Assembly: GCA_022059125.1 (NCBI GenBank) | Contig: JAEUWY010000004.1 | Location: 620,001-684,000 of the forward strand | Source of the DNA: Corynespora cassiicola | Taxonomy: Eukaryota > Ascomycota > Dothideomycetes > Pleosporales > Corynesporascaceae | Direction of reading: 5' to 3' | Length of the DNA: 64,000 bases | Shown: positions 34,610 to 44,157 of the stretch, one piece after another | How positions within the stretch are numbered: position 1 is the first letter of the stretch | How the letters are laid out: each line of letters starts with the position of its first letter | The notes under the pieces: model-generated | Seen by the model: the letters and a program-made list of their open reading frames with translations, nothing else | Database searches by the model: none | Told to the model about the DNA's origin: nothing | Program-made: the position numbers and the translations under genes

Positions 34610-36718
34610 TCAGCGCATCTTGAAATCGAACTGCTTGAGATCTTGACTCTCCCATGCCTCCTTTTCGATCCTTCCCAAAGCTTTCCTTGTGATCCAGTCA
34701 TCGATTCTTTCCACGAGTAAAATATTATAAAATTCATAAACATCTTCCTTTTGGGGCCTCTCATTAAGGTTCCACTCTTCCATCATCCAAGATTCATCTC
34801 GATTGTTTTGCGCTTGGCCTCTAGATATGGCCACCAGTTCACATATCTGGCTTGCTGGCGAGCTCTCTGATACCATTTGATTAAGTCTCAAAATCCCAGC
34901 CCAGGAACCTTTCGTATCCCTCACAACGACCGTCATACAGCTGCAAAATCTTGGGCTTGGAATAGTCTCGCTGATGAGAAACTGTGCGCAAGTACTTTGG
35001 AACGCTATATACGGTGTAAAGGAATGCGGGGGAGGATCCTGGGAGCGCATAGGAAGAGGCCATGCGAAGTGCCTCAAAGGTGCCTTCGGATGAGCAAAAT
35101 AGGTATCGTCCAAGTCATCATGTCTTTGTCGGAACCAGCCATCAGGGAGCTCGCCATTATCAAGACTCCTAAACTTCCTCCATTCATGGTAATCATTTGA
35201 AATTGGGGTGGGGTTTCCCTCGAAATCAATAGAGAACCACTTTACTAGCGGATATGTAGTAAATGAAGTTGACCTAGATCTTGGCTCCCAATAGTCATTG
35301 CCCACATGGTAAAAGTTTTGGCTGAGGGTTCCATGCCAACCAATCCAGGACCATGAAGGAAGGTAGTCTTTGTTCCTTGTTTGCGAGTCATTAGAACGTC
35401 TTTTCATGGGAGAAGCAGGCTGCCAAAGCATCGCAATGTCAAAGAAAAATTGAGGTAGCCCATAGCAGAACCCCCCTGGGAATGAATCGTCGAGTCCTGT
35501 TTCTATACCCCGTATGGCAGGAAGCCTGTCGCTCTCAAAGCTCAGATTTCGTCGGTTGTACTTCCATATCAATTGTGCCCACTGATCTATATCAGGCCAT
35601 GGGGAGGGAACGAAGAGATCGTAAGAGCCTTCATTGGGAGATATCCTCTTCGTTCCATGCGGATCTCCAGCAAGATCCTCTTTCCAAACATTGAGCTGAC
35701 AACGCCAGGTCACAGAATTATCTGCAAAAATAAGTGCGCGACGCGACATTATTTGCTCCTGGAATGTCCACCCTCTTGTGTTCCATAATGAGGACCGTTC
35801 GGCCTGCAAGACATTATTCAAAAGCACGCAAGTAGCCCCCGGGAAGTCGAGAATTTTTTGTGTAAGTCTACGAGGTCTGGAGCCGCCACCTACTCCCCGC
35901 AGGCCGTACTGTGAGTCTTCCCCTCCGGCTGCAATTATGGTGCAGTATGAATGCGCGTATATAGCACCCATCATGCCAATTTGCTTGGCCTTGTGGACAT
36001 AATCATTTTGGATGATGCACAGCCTGTCCACCCATAAATATCTTGCATTAAGGCGTTTCACTAGACGTAACGAATCTTTGATTGTGTCTGGCAAATTGAG
36101 TTCCCTCTTTTCCAGTGATAGCGCTCCCTTTTGTCTGTGCAAGTCGACGTTCTCCACAGTGGTTTCCAATGCAGCTCCTGGTGCGTCCTTGCCCCAGACG
36201 TACGATAAAGCAAAATAGGGTGTCGTTCCAGGTGCCGAGACTAAGCATTCTTCTTCAACATCAATAAGAAATAGCTGGTCTGCTGGTAAAAGGCCGGCTT
36301 GAATCGAATGGCCTTTGCAGGCGGTTCCATGCGATTCGTCACAATATTGTAGCCAGGCTTTGGTTTGCTCCATATCGATCCAGTGTTCATCAAGGACCAT
36401 CGCGGCACTTCGAGACACATGCTGAGGATTTGTCTCGGCAAGTTCGAGAAACAGATACGCATCCTCATCGTCGCGTATCTGGAGATCACTGTCAGGTGTC
36501 CGTTGGTTAAGGAGATTTATCGGCATTTGAGGGTCCGGTTCCTCCGATGTGCCTTCGAATCGACACGAGATGATGGTTAAGCAGGTTGGGCAAGCTTGCG
36601 CGCTTCTCTGGAGGTCTCGGTATGTGCAAATCTCCATTTCTTCCATCTCGCTGGCCATAGCCGCAATTAGGGATGCGATCGTCGCGCAAACGCGACAGCC
36701 TTGTGCCATATCCGACAT
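34610..36718 (-). CDS. Heterokaryon-incompatibility (HET) domain protein
   Basis: Intronless, 702 aa from MSDMAQGCRVCATIA; an in-frame ATG at 36778 adds 20 residues and cannot be excluded. An N-terminal Cys-containing region (GCRVC ... CPTC) precedes the HET domain (about residues 165-330). Its signatures are YFALSYVWGKD, LPDTIKDSLRLVKRLNARYLWVDRLCIIQND (shown as LPDTIKDSLRLV and YLWVDRLCIIQND), IGMMGAIYAHSYCTIIAAGG, and SLWNTRGWTFQEQIMSRRAL. HET proteins cause cell death on fusion with incompatible strains, or act in general innate-like signalling. The C-terminal half has no recognised partner domain such as NACHT or WD repeats. It starts about 590 bp from the divergent anoctamin gene. Confidence 0.92.
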   Translation of the reverse strand: MSDMAQGCRVCATIASLIAAMASEMEEMEICTYRDLQRSAQACPTCLTIISCRFEGTSEEPDPQMPINLLNQRTPDSDLQIRDDEDAYLFLELAETNPQHVSRSAAMVLDEHWIDMEQTKAWLQYCDESHGTACKGHSIQAGLLPADQLFLIDVEEECLVSAPGTTPYFALSYVWGKDAPGAALETTVENVDLHRQKGALSLEKRELNLPDTIKDSLRLVKRLNARYLWVDRLCIIQNDYVHKAKQIGMMGAIYAHSYCTIIAAGGEDSQYGLRGVGGGSRPRRLTQKILDFPGATCVLLNNVLQAERSSLWNTRGWTFQEQIMSRRALIFADNSVTWRCQLNVWKEDLAGDPHGTKRISPNEGSYDLFVPSPWPDIDQWAQLIWKYNRRNLSFESDRLPAIRGIETGLDDSFPGGFCYGLPQFFFDIAMLWQPASPMKRRSNDSQTRNKDYLPSWSWIGWHGTLSQNFYHVGNDYWEPRSRSTSFTTYPLVKWFSIDFEGNPTPISNDYHEWRKFRSLDNGELPDGWFRQRHDDLDDTYFAHPKAPLRHFAWPLPMRSQDPPPHSFTPYIAFQSTCAQFLISETIPSPRFCSCMTVVVRDTKGSWAGILRLNQMVSESSPASQICELVAISRGQAQNNRDESWMMEEWNLNERPQKEDVYEFYNILLVERIDDWITRKALGRIEKEAWESQDLKQFDFKMR

Positions 36719-37311
36719 GATGCCACAGAATGACACTCCAATATGGATCCTACCCCTGTGACCAAAGGCGATAGTCAAGTAATGCAGGACGTCAGATTAT
36801 GACACGAACCTTGTGAGCTGTCAGTGGTCCCAAGGATTCGCCGATAACAGGTTGGCTTCAGCGGCTCCTTTTAGGTTTAGCCCACGGCGAAACTTCAGCC
36901 TCCAGGGGCTGTCTTTGGATATCTGGCGTTCCAAGCGGGGCCGAGTTCCACTTTGGCATCCAGAGCAAATGGCGAAGATGCAGCATTTTTGGTCAATCTG
37001 CATCTCCGACAATAGTTCACTGGGTCTGATCAACATTCTTCGCAAAGCTTGTCTACACAAATAGGTTCACAGCGGTACCAATGTCACGGATCGCACGGCA
37101 CCCAAGGCACTCGGACCCACCGCCGAGCCATCCGGAAACGAAACTCAGCTGAGCGAGTCCACGTAAGCGCCACAGTTGGCCAGAAATATGAACGGCACTC
37201 CCCCCGTCAGGTCACTTTTTCCTTGCTTTCCCCGCACGACTGCGCCGCAGAGCCTCTTGAGACCCTATTTGCACGTGATAGCACGTCATCGCGACTGACA
37301 AACTGGACCCT
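36719..37311. promoter_or_regulatory. Shared divergent region, HET / anoctamin genes
   Basis: The 593 bp separate the two divergent starts. No other gene is supported. Confidence 0.4.
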
Positions 37312-39629
37312 ATGGTGATGCATTTGAAGAGAGTCGGTACAGACTGGATTGAAGATTCTGCAACGAAGGATATACTATACCACGACAAGTATGTTGTGGT
37401 GTACGATTTCAGCAATGTCGGTGAGCAATTGCCTTGTCGACCCCTGGCATGGGCCTGCGGCTGATGGCGCGCAGACAATGACACAGCTGTCCACGAGTTC
37501 ACGAAGCTCTGCCAGGACCTTTCCTCGGTAGGACTGCATACTGAAGTACGCGCTGGCTATGATCAAACACTTCTGGTGTTTGTGCAGGCTCCCCGTGAGC
37601 TGCTGGGAAACACAGTCTATCGCTCGCGGTAGGGACGGCCCCTAGCTCAGACACCGATCCAACAACTGACCCAACGTTCAGGGTAAAAGACTGGCTATAT
37701 GGAATCACCAAAAAACATCCCGGCGGCACCAAGGACACCGTTGTACAAGGCAACTTCGAGGCAGAGGACCTCCTGTCCATGTACCACCTGGTAAATTGGC
37801 GGAAGGAGCTCGGTGGTGCAGGAATCACGCCAGGCTACGGAAAATGGGAGAACGTCACCTCCATATTCCCGCTACACAACCATCCCATCAACAACCAACT
37901 GCTCTCTCATTTGAGCAGACGAATCTTTTTGACTGCGGATGACCTGGACCAGATCCGCAACCTCTGGGGCGCCAAAGTCGCATTCTACTTTGCCTTCATT
38001 CAGACATACTTTCAGTTCCTGGCGTTCCCATGCGTTGTAGGCATTTTTGCCTGGCTATTTCTTAACAAGTACTCACTCGCTTTTGCGCTCATCATCGGAG
38101 TATGGTGTACCGTATTCCTAGAGTACTGGAAGATTCAAGAGATTGATCTTGCCATTCGATGGGACGTGCGTGGCGTGGGAAGCCTCAAGGTCAACAGACC
38201 ACAGTTTCAATTCGAGCGAGAGTACGTCGATTCGGCAGGCCGAAATATTCAGTACTTTCCCAAGTGGAAGAGGATCGCCCGCCAGCTTCTGGTGATTCCG
38301 TTTGTCGTTGTCAGCATCCTCTTGTTGGGCATCATCATCACATCGGTGTTTACTATCGAGACAATCATCAGTGAAGCATACGAGGGCCCATACAAGTTCT
38401 ATCTTGTACGGCTCCCATCCACATATATCATAGTTTCAATGCTAATCAATCTCCAGGAATATCTCCCCACGATCATCCTCGCTGTCCTCTTACCGCATAT
38501 CTCCAATATTCTTGAGGAAGTCGCACAGAAGATGACCGACTATGAGAACCACCGCACAGCCGACAACTACGAAATGTCACTGACTCAGAAAATCTTCGTC
38601 CTCAATTCGGTGACAAACTATCTCCCAATCTTGCTGACAGCCTTTGTCTACGTTCCCTTCGGCGACGTTGTGATCCCCAGACTCCAGCGCCTCGTCCACA
38701 AACTTTTCTCCCTCCCCTCCAAATCCCCCAAATTCTCCGCCGACCCCGACCGCCTCCGCAACGAAGTCATCGCCCTGACCGTAACCGGCCAAGTCCAATC
38801 CGCCCTCGAAGAACTCGCCTACCCCTACCTCAAAACCCGCGCCAAAGAATGGTGGCGCAACTACCAAGCCAGCCGCACAAACGGTCACCCGGGCGCCATC
38901 CCCTTTGTGCACGACGACCCCTACGAAGGGCGCTTTCTGAAGCGCGCCCGCAAGCAGGCCATGGCCGCCCCCTATGACGTCCAAGAAGACATCTCGGAAA
39001 TGGTCATCCAGTTTGGATACCTGGCGCTCTTCTCGCCCGTCTGGCCCCTCATCCCCATCGGCTTCTTCATCAACAATTGGATCGAGCTGCGCTCCGACTT
39101 CCTCAAGATTTGCATCGAGCACCAGCGCCCCGCGCCCACGCGCGCAGACGGCATCGGGCCGTGGGTCGCTAGCTTGGAGACGCTCACGTGGCTTGGGAGT
39201 ATCTCTACGGCGGCGATTGTGCACATGTTTGGGGGACATCAACTCATGCAGTTCACGTCTAGTATTGGGATTGGGAAGTGGTGTTCACTGCCGCTCACGA
39301 TCTTCCTCTCTGAGCATATATTCCTGGGGTTTAGGGCGGCGGTGAGGTTTGCGCTGCAGCGCGTGGGGTCGAAGCAGATTCGCAAGGAGAGATCAGAAAG
39401 ATATGCGGAGCGGAAGAAGTTTCTGGATGAGTTGGAGGAAAGCAAGGAGAGGAAGGGGCTGTTGGGGCTGCCGGTTGAGGAGCGCGAGCGTAGGAAGAGT
39501 GTGAGGGTCACTGGTATAGATTTGTTCTGGACGAAGCAGGCGGAAGATGGAGCGTCTGAGCAAGCGGGCGTGGGATTGATTAGGGCGTTGAAGAGCGAAA
39601 AGGAGGACAGGCCACCCAAAGTTGATTAG
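37312..39629 (+). CDS. Anoctamin/TMEM16-like membrane protein, Ist2 type
   Basis: Exons 37312-37420, 37475-37628 and 37682-39629 (introns 54 and 53 bp) give 736 aa. The cytosolic N-terminal domain begins YHDKYVVVYDFSNVG. Splicing restores VYRSRVKDWLYGIT, a conserved anoctamin-type segment. The transmembrane part starts with VAFYFAFIQTYFQFLAFP and has EYWKIQEIDLAIRWDVRGV, a signature of fungal Ist2-like proteins, then several long helices to about residue 640. A basic C-terminal tail follows (KQIRKERSERYAERKKF). Yeast Ist2 tethers cortical ER to the plasma membrane; other fungal TMEM16 members are lipid scramblases. Which activity this has is not readable by eye. GC-rich codon use changes midway (about 38700-39100), without loss of frame. 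Confidence 0.93.
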
Positions 39630-40073
39630 AAAGACTGAGGGAGCAATATCAGTAGGACGGTGTTGGCGTATGCTCGGGTGTTGACGGAAGGATAGCTTAT
39701 TTTCGTGCAGCTGGCCTGCGATTAGAGGGAGAAAAGTCGCTGGCGATCTGTACGATAGGCTTTTTGAGGATTGTTTGTGTGAGATAGTGCAGGGATAGAC
39801 GGTTGCATACATTCAGACCAAAAGAAGATATATCTTAAACTTTGGAAGTTTTCCTGTGTCACCCTACTACATCTGTAATTGAAAGCTCGTTACTTGGTAA
39901 GATCCACACTGTGGCCAATTGCTTGGCGATAAATGGAATGTTATGGTATAAGAAAGCAGCCGGAGTTTTGAAAAGGAAGCCTAAGATAGGCTCTCGATAT
40001 TTCCTTACGAAATCTCATTTCCACGTATCTGAAGTTATGTACATGAAATTTCTCTTAATCCCGCAACAATTCC
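39630..40073. other. Intergenic, between convergent genes
   Basis: The 444 bp contain 3' untranslated regions of the anoctamin and GH10 genes. Nothing else seen. Confidence 0.4.
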
Positions 40074-41169
40074 CTAAGCCAAGGCCTGAAGGACCGTGGT
40101 ATAGGCAGTCTTTGCGCGGTAGTTGGAGTCGAACAACAATGGGTTGCCCTGAGGCCTCCAAGAGTCGCTGTCGCGAACACCCCAGACGGTGATACCGACA
40201 CAGTTAGCCTGGTTAAGGCAAGCCTTGACAATGTTTGTCCAATCAGATTGCTGAGCGTTTTGGATGTCGACCTCAGTAAGAGCACATTCAGGGGCGGCGC
40301 TGCATAGAGATTGCATAGCTGCTGGTGCATTGGCTCCCTGTCCGGAAGTCAAGTGACCTTGGGAGCCGACACCGTCAATCGGAATACCCTGGGAGATCCA
40401 CTGCTTGACGTTGCGGACCATGGCCTGGGTCTTAGAGTAGCTGGCAGTATCGAGGCTAGAAAGGCGTTAGCATCCGTTTCAGTTTCCAAGGCGAATGACA
40501 TCTTACTTGTAGTCGTTAATGTACAGCTTCGCGTTGGGGTCTGCAGCCCTTGCTGTCTCGAATGCAATTCGAACAAAATCTTGTCCGAGAACATTGTAAA
40601 AGACGGAAGACCTGAAGTTTCCGTTCTCCTCAAAAATCTCATTGAGAACGTCCCAGGCGTAGACCTGACCCTTCCAGCGGCCCATAAGCGTGTTGATATG
40701 GTTCTGCATCACGGTCGTCAGAGTCGCCTTGTCGCGAATCTGAGACACCCAGCCAGGCAGTTGCGAGTGCCAGACCGTAGTATGGCCACGAATGAGCTTG
40801 TTGTTGTCGGTCGCGAACTTTACGAGAGCGTCGCTGTTACCGAAGTTGAAGTTTCCGCGAGATGGCTCTGTTGCGTCCCATTTCATACTAGAAAAGTTAG
40901 TTGTGTTATGACATTTTATCTATTCCAGATATGAATTACCTGTTCTCAGGAGTGACCTGGCCAAAGTTGGCCTTGATGATGGCAGAGTTGGAACCGGCAT
41001 TGAGACGGTTCTGATCGGTGCAAGTTCCGAAATATTTCTTGCCTTTTGCCACCATAGCATCATGAATACTTTGTGCCGCTTGTCGGTCAAACAGCCGCTC
41101 TGGCTCTGCCATAGGAAAGGCGGAGACCAGAGAACTGGCGGAAAGGATTGTAGCAAGGCTAAGCTTCAT
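40074..41169 (-). CDS. Secreted endo-1,4-beta-xylanase, glycoside hydrolase family 10
   Basis: Exons 40940-41169, 40507-40887 and 40074-40455 (introns 52 and 51 bp) give 330 aa. The signal peptide [19 protein letters not shown] is followed by a short pro-region ending in ERLFDRQ. The GH10 barrel contains [26 protein letters not shown] across the first splice, [10 protein letters not shown], the acid/base Glu in [12 protein letters not shown] (about residue 160) and the nucleophile Glu in [10 protein letters not shown] (about 265). It closes with [15 protein letters not shown]. There is no carbohydrate-binding module; the length is that of compact single-domain fungal xylanases. The enzyme cuts internal bonds of xylan outside the cell. 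The promoter has a TATA-like element and a distal XlnR/Xyr1-type site. Confidence 0.96.
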
Positions 41170-41232
41170 GGCGACAGATGCACAAGTGATGATATTGCGT
41201 GATCGAACGAATACAACGATACAGTCCAGCTC

Positions 41233-41240
41233 TCTTATAC
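41233..41240 (-). promoter_or_regulatory. TATA-like element of GH10 xylanase gene
   Basis: GTATAAGA on the minus strand, about 64-71 bp upstream of the ATG at 41169. Confidence 0.4.
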
Positions 41241-41568
41241 TCACCACTAGATCTATTTGTGGAACGGATGCAAACAACCTGGATTAAGCCTCGGGGGCAA
41301 GTATAGCCCCTTGGCTTTAATGTAAACTCATTGTGTGGGGTGAATGGACGGCTTTGCCTCTCTTTCTATCCTAAGTCTTGATTAAACCCCACGGAAGCCT
41401 GTTACCGATGATCAAAGCTTGGTCGCCCCTCCGCAATATGCTTCAAGGTCGAAGGGGAACGCAATCAGCCGCTGGACTGCCTTTTTCGTCCTAAGCTGTG
41501 GTCCGTAGAAGCTTTCTGCGAATCGTGAGGCTCTCGGCCCAATACCCGATATGAACGGGGGCAGTGGC

Positions 41569-41575
41569 GGCTAAA
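41569..41575 (+). promoter_or_regulatory. Candidate XlnR/Xyr1 binding site
   Basis: GGCTAAA, the core recognised by the xylanase activator XlnR/Xyr1 in other filamentous ascomycetes, about 400 bp upstream of the xylanase ATG. A 7-bp match alone is weak evidence; the position in a xylanase promoter makes it plausible. Confidence 0.35.
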
Positions 41576-42382
41576 ATCAACCGATCCTTGGGCCGGTCAG
41601 ATGAACGACTGGGCCTCGGGGTTTCATATCTAGAGACTCCATCCAAGATGAATTAGATAGAGCTCCAGATGGATTCGGAAAACATTCGTGGAAAATTTGT
41701 ACGTAATCCACGACAAGGTTTGTTCTGGTTGAATTGGACACCCACGATCCTTGGCGAGCCCTAAATGGCATGATTCCCTAAAGTTTTCCTGGGAACAAGA
41801 TTAGCAACACCCTCTCATCCGGGTTCTGTCGTGTAAGTTTTCATAGATCTATGACAGTGGGGATATCCAGTAATGATTATATTAATACCCGGCCATTTTT
41901 TGTCGTCCATCTAACCTGTATTTGGGTAACCGTTCGCAAGCTGACACAAGAGAATCAAAGCGAAAAACAATTCAGGTGCGAACCGTAAGCTGTCACGCGC
42001 TATAGAAGACGATAGCACAGATTGTGGAAACTCGGCTCATTAGCTGCTTCGTGCTAATAAAGGGATGGTGAGACAGAGTTCTAGCCCCCGGCCTGTACGA
42101 GTGAGCATGTTTCCCAATCACAAGTACAATTATCGGGTTAAGGGTATACCCGGTCGAAGGACAGCTTTTTGCTTGAGAGCGCTGGTTCAGGCAATGCGGG
42201 GCCCCACAATTCTGAACAAAGCTAGTCCAAAATTGTCAGCATCGCCCCTTTCCAGAATCCTCACCGAGCCAGTGACATCAGCGTGCAGTTGGAAAATGCT
42301 CATGACTGTTTAAGTGTCTAGTAGAATGACCAGCATACTCGTCTATGATGAAATCCAATCTATGCCCGAAACTCTTGTGATA

Positions 42383-43404
42383 TCATACAGTGAATTTGGT
42401 CTTGTTCTCTTCGGCGAAGCTCTCTGCAATCTCCTTGACCTTTGCTTCTCCAAGCTCCTCGAAGATATCGAACCCCCATCTTGCTTGGACATTGAATCTC
42501 TTGTGTCTCTCCAAGCCAGTCAAATCTTCGAAAGCATCCTTGGGTAGTTCCTTGACCTGCAGGTTGCTCTTGATCCTATGAGGAGTCACGCTCTTCGGCA
42601 GGACAACAGTGCCTCTTTGAATACCCCAGGAAGCGAGCAGTTGTCCACCGTCTAGCCCCAGTCGCTGGCCGACTACACCAACCAGCGGGTCGTCAACAGT
42701 CCTGGGCTCTCCAGTCTGGTTATTTCCCAATGGCGAGTATGCCTCGATGAGGATGTTTTTGGATTTGCAAAAGTCGAAGAGCTCTGGCTGCTGCAGATAT
42801 GGGTGGGCCTCGACTTGATTCACCGCCGGTATGACCTTTGTCTTGCTAAGCAGGTCGTTGATTCGGTTGATGGTAAAGTTGGAGACACCAATGGCGCGGA
42901 CCTTGCCCGTCTGGAGAAGCTTCTCCATGGCAGTATACGTGACTGCGGGATCTATATCTGCCAGATCGAAGACGCCGCTATCTCGAAGTGGAAACCACTT
43001 GCCGGTGGCACCGTTGAAAGCTCTAGGCGACGTTAGCAAAGCCCTCTGGAGTTCAGCTTTATTACTTACACAGGCCAGTGCATGAGGAACAGATCAACAT
43101 AGTCCGTTCCCAGATCCTTTAACGTCTTGTCAAGAGCAGCTTCAACATCTTCCGGCGCGTGTTTGGTGTTCCACAGCTTTCCCGTGATGAAAATGTCTGA
43201 TCTGGGTACGCCACTCTTACGAATTCCCTCGCCGACCTCAGCTTCGTTGCGGTAGATGGCTGCGCAGTCAATGTGTCGGTATCCAGCCTTGAGAGCTGTC
43301 TCAACGGCCCGCTCTACTTCATTGGGAGCAGCTTGCCACGTTCCGAATCCCACAGCGGGGATTTGAGCTCCTGTGTTGAGCGTAAAATGCGATGGGAGCG
43401 GCAT
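42383..43404 (-). CDS. Aldo/keto reductase, NADPH-dependent
   Basis: Exons 43070-43404 and 42383-43022 (47-bp intron, donor GTAAGT, acceptor CCTAG) give 324 aa. The N-terminus [11 protein letters not shown] and the signature [20 protein letters not shown] provide the catalytic Asp and Tyr. Lys lies in [11 protein letters not shown] and His in DLFLMHWPV, at the exon boundary. The second signature is [21 protein letters not shown], and the cofactor-binding end reads [18 protein letters not shown], with the Lys-Ser-x-x-x-x-Arg that binds the NADPH 2'-phosphate. It resembles fungal glycerol/aldehyde reductases. Its promoter is shared with the Zn2Cys6 regulator, so it may belong to the cluster at 42.4-53.3 kb and reduce an aldehyde made by the reductase enzyme at 49607. 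That link is inference. Confidence 0.93.
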
Positions 43405-44157
43405 CTCGGTTTTCTAATGTGAATAAGTTTTTGAAGGAGCTGTGCAGCGATATCTGGGAGAGGACGGCGGTTGTAGGGCCATTTTGACAATGAAATCTCC
43501 CATTCATAACTGCGGAACTGCTGTTGATTGTTCGGAATCGGAATGACTGGACGGAAAAGCAACAGGGCGGATATGTATGTGCGGGTGCTGCTAGCGTCTT
43601 CGTTTTTGTAACCCGAGGTTAAGCCGCATGAACTTCGGCGTGGAGAGGACGGATATCCGTAGGCGAGAGATGTTCGGCAAACGTACTGCGAAAATTCACA
43701 TTGAGCGTTGATAATACACGTCGTGAGAAAAATATGAAAAAGATATGAACTGTCCTTCGCCACTATGAGCGGGCTTTCTGCAGGTCCCAACTGGCGGGGG
43801 GTAGTCAGGGGCAGGGCCGAATGGCGGGTTAGCCGGATCCTGTCTCCAAGTCCATCTGCAAGCCTGGATGAATTCATCACTCCTCCATCTCCACAGCAGT
43901 AAGTTCTGTTTACTCTTTCGCGCTTGTGAAAATATGCCAAATCCTTCCGATCGCCTACAATGACCCATTCCCCATGTTCAACTCAGCTCGAAATGCCTGA
44001 GTCCCTCAGCCGAAGTCATTGCCCGAGTAACTAGTGGACCCATTTTTCCCCGCATTCTGCAATACTTAGCCCATCGAAATCCGTCCCGTATAATCCGACC
44101 TGTTCTCTCTTTTTCGCCTCCACGTCTTATCATCGAATCCGGCCGACACAGTGCAAC
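43405..44157. promoter_or_regulatory. Shared divergent promoter, AKR / Zn2Cys6 regulator
   Basis: The 753 bp separate the aldo/keto reductase and transcription-factor start codons. Zn2Cys6 proteins often bind paired CGG triplets; several CGG/CCG triplets occur (for example near 43462, 43514, 43787, 43847 and 44090), but I cannot assign a site. Confidence 0.4.

Larger units (their letters stand above)
41170..42382. promoter_or_regulatory. GH10 xylanase upstream region and AKR 3' flank
   Basis: The 1.2 kb upstream of the xylanase contain a TATA-like box and one GGCTAAA site. No gene is supported; the short frames lack motifs. Confidence 0.45.
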
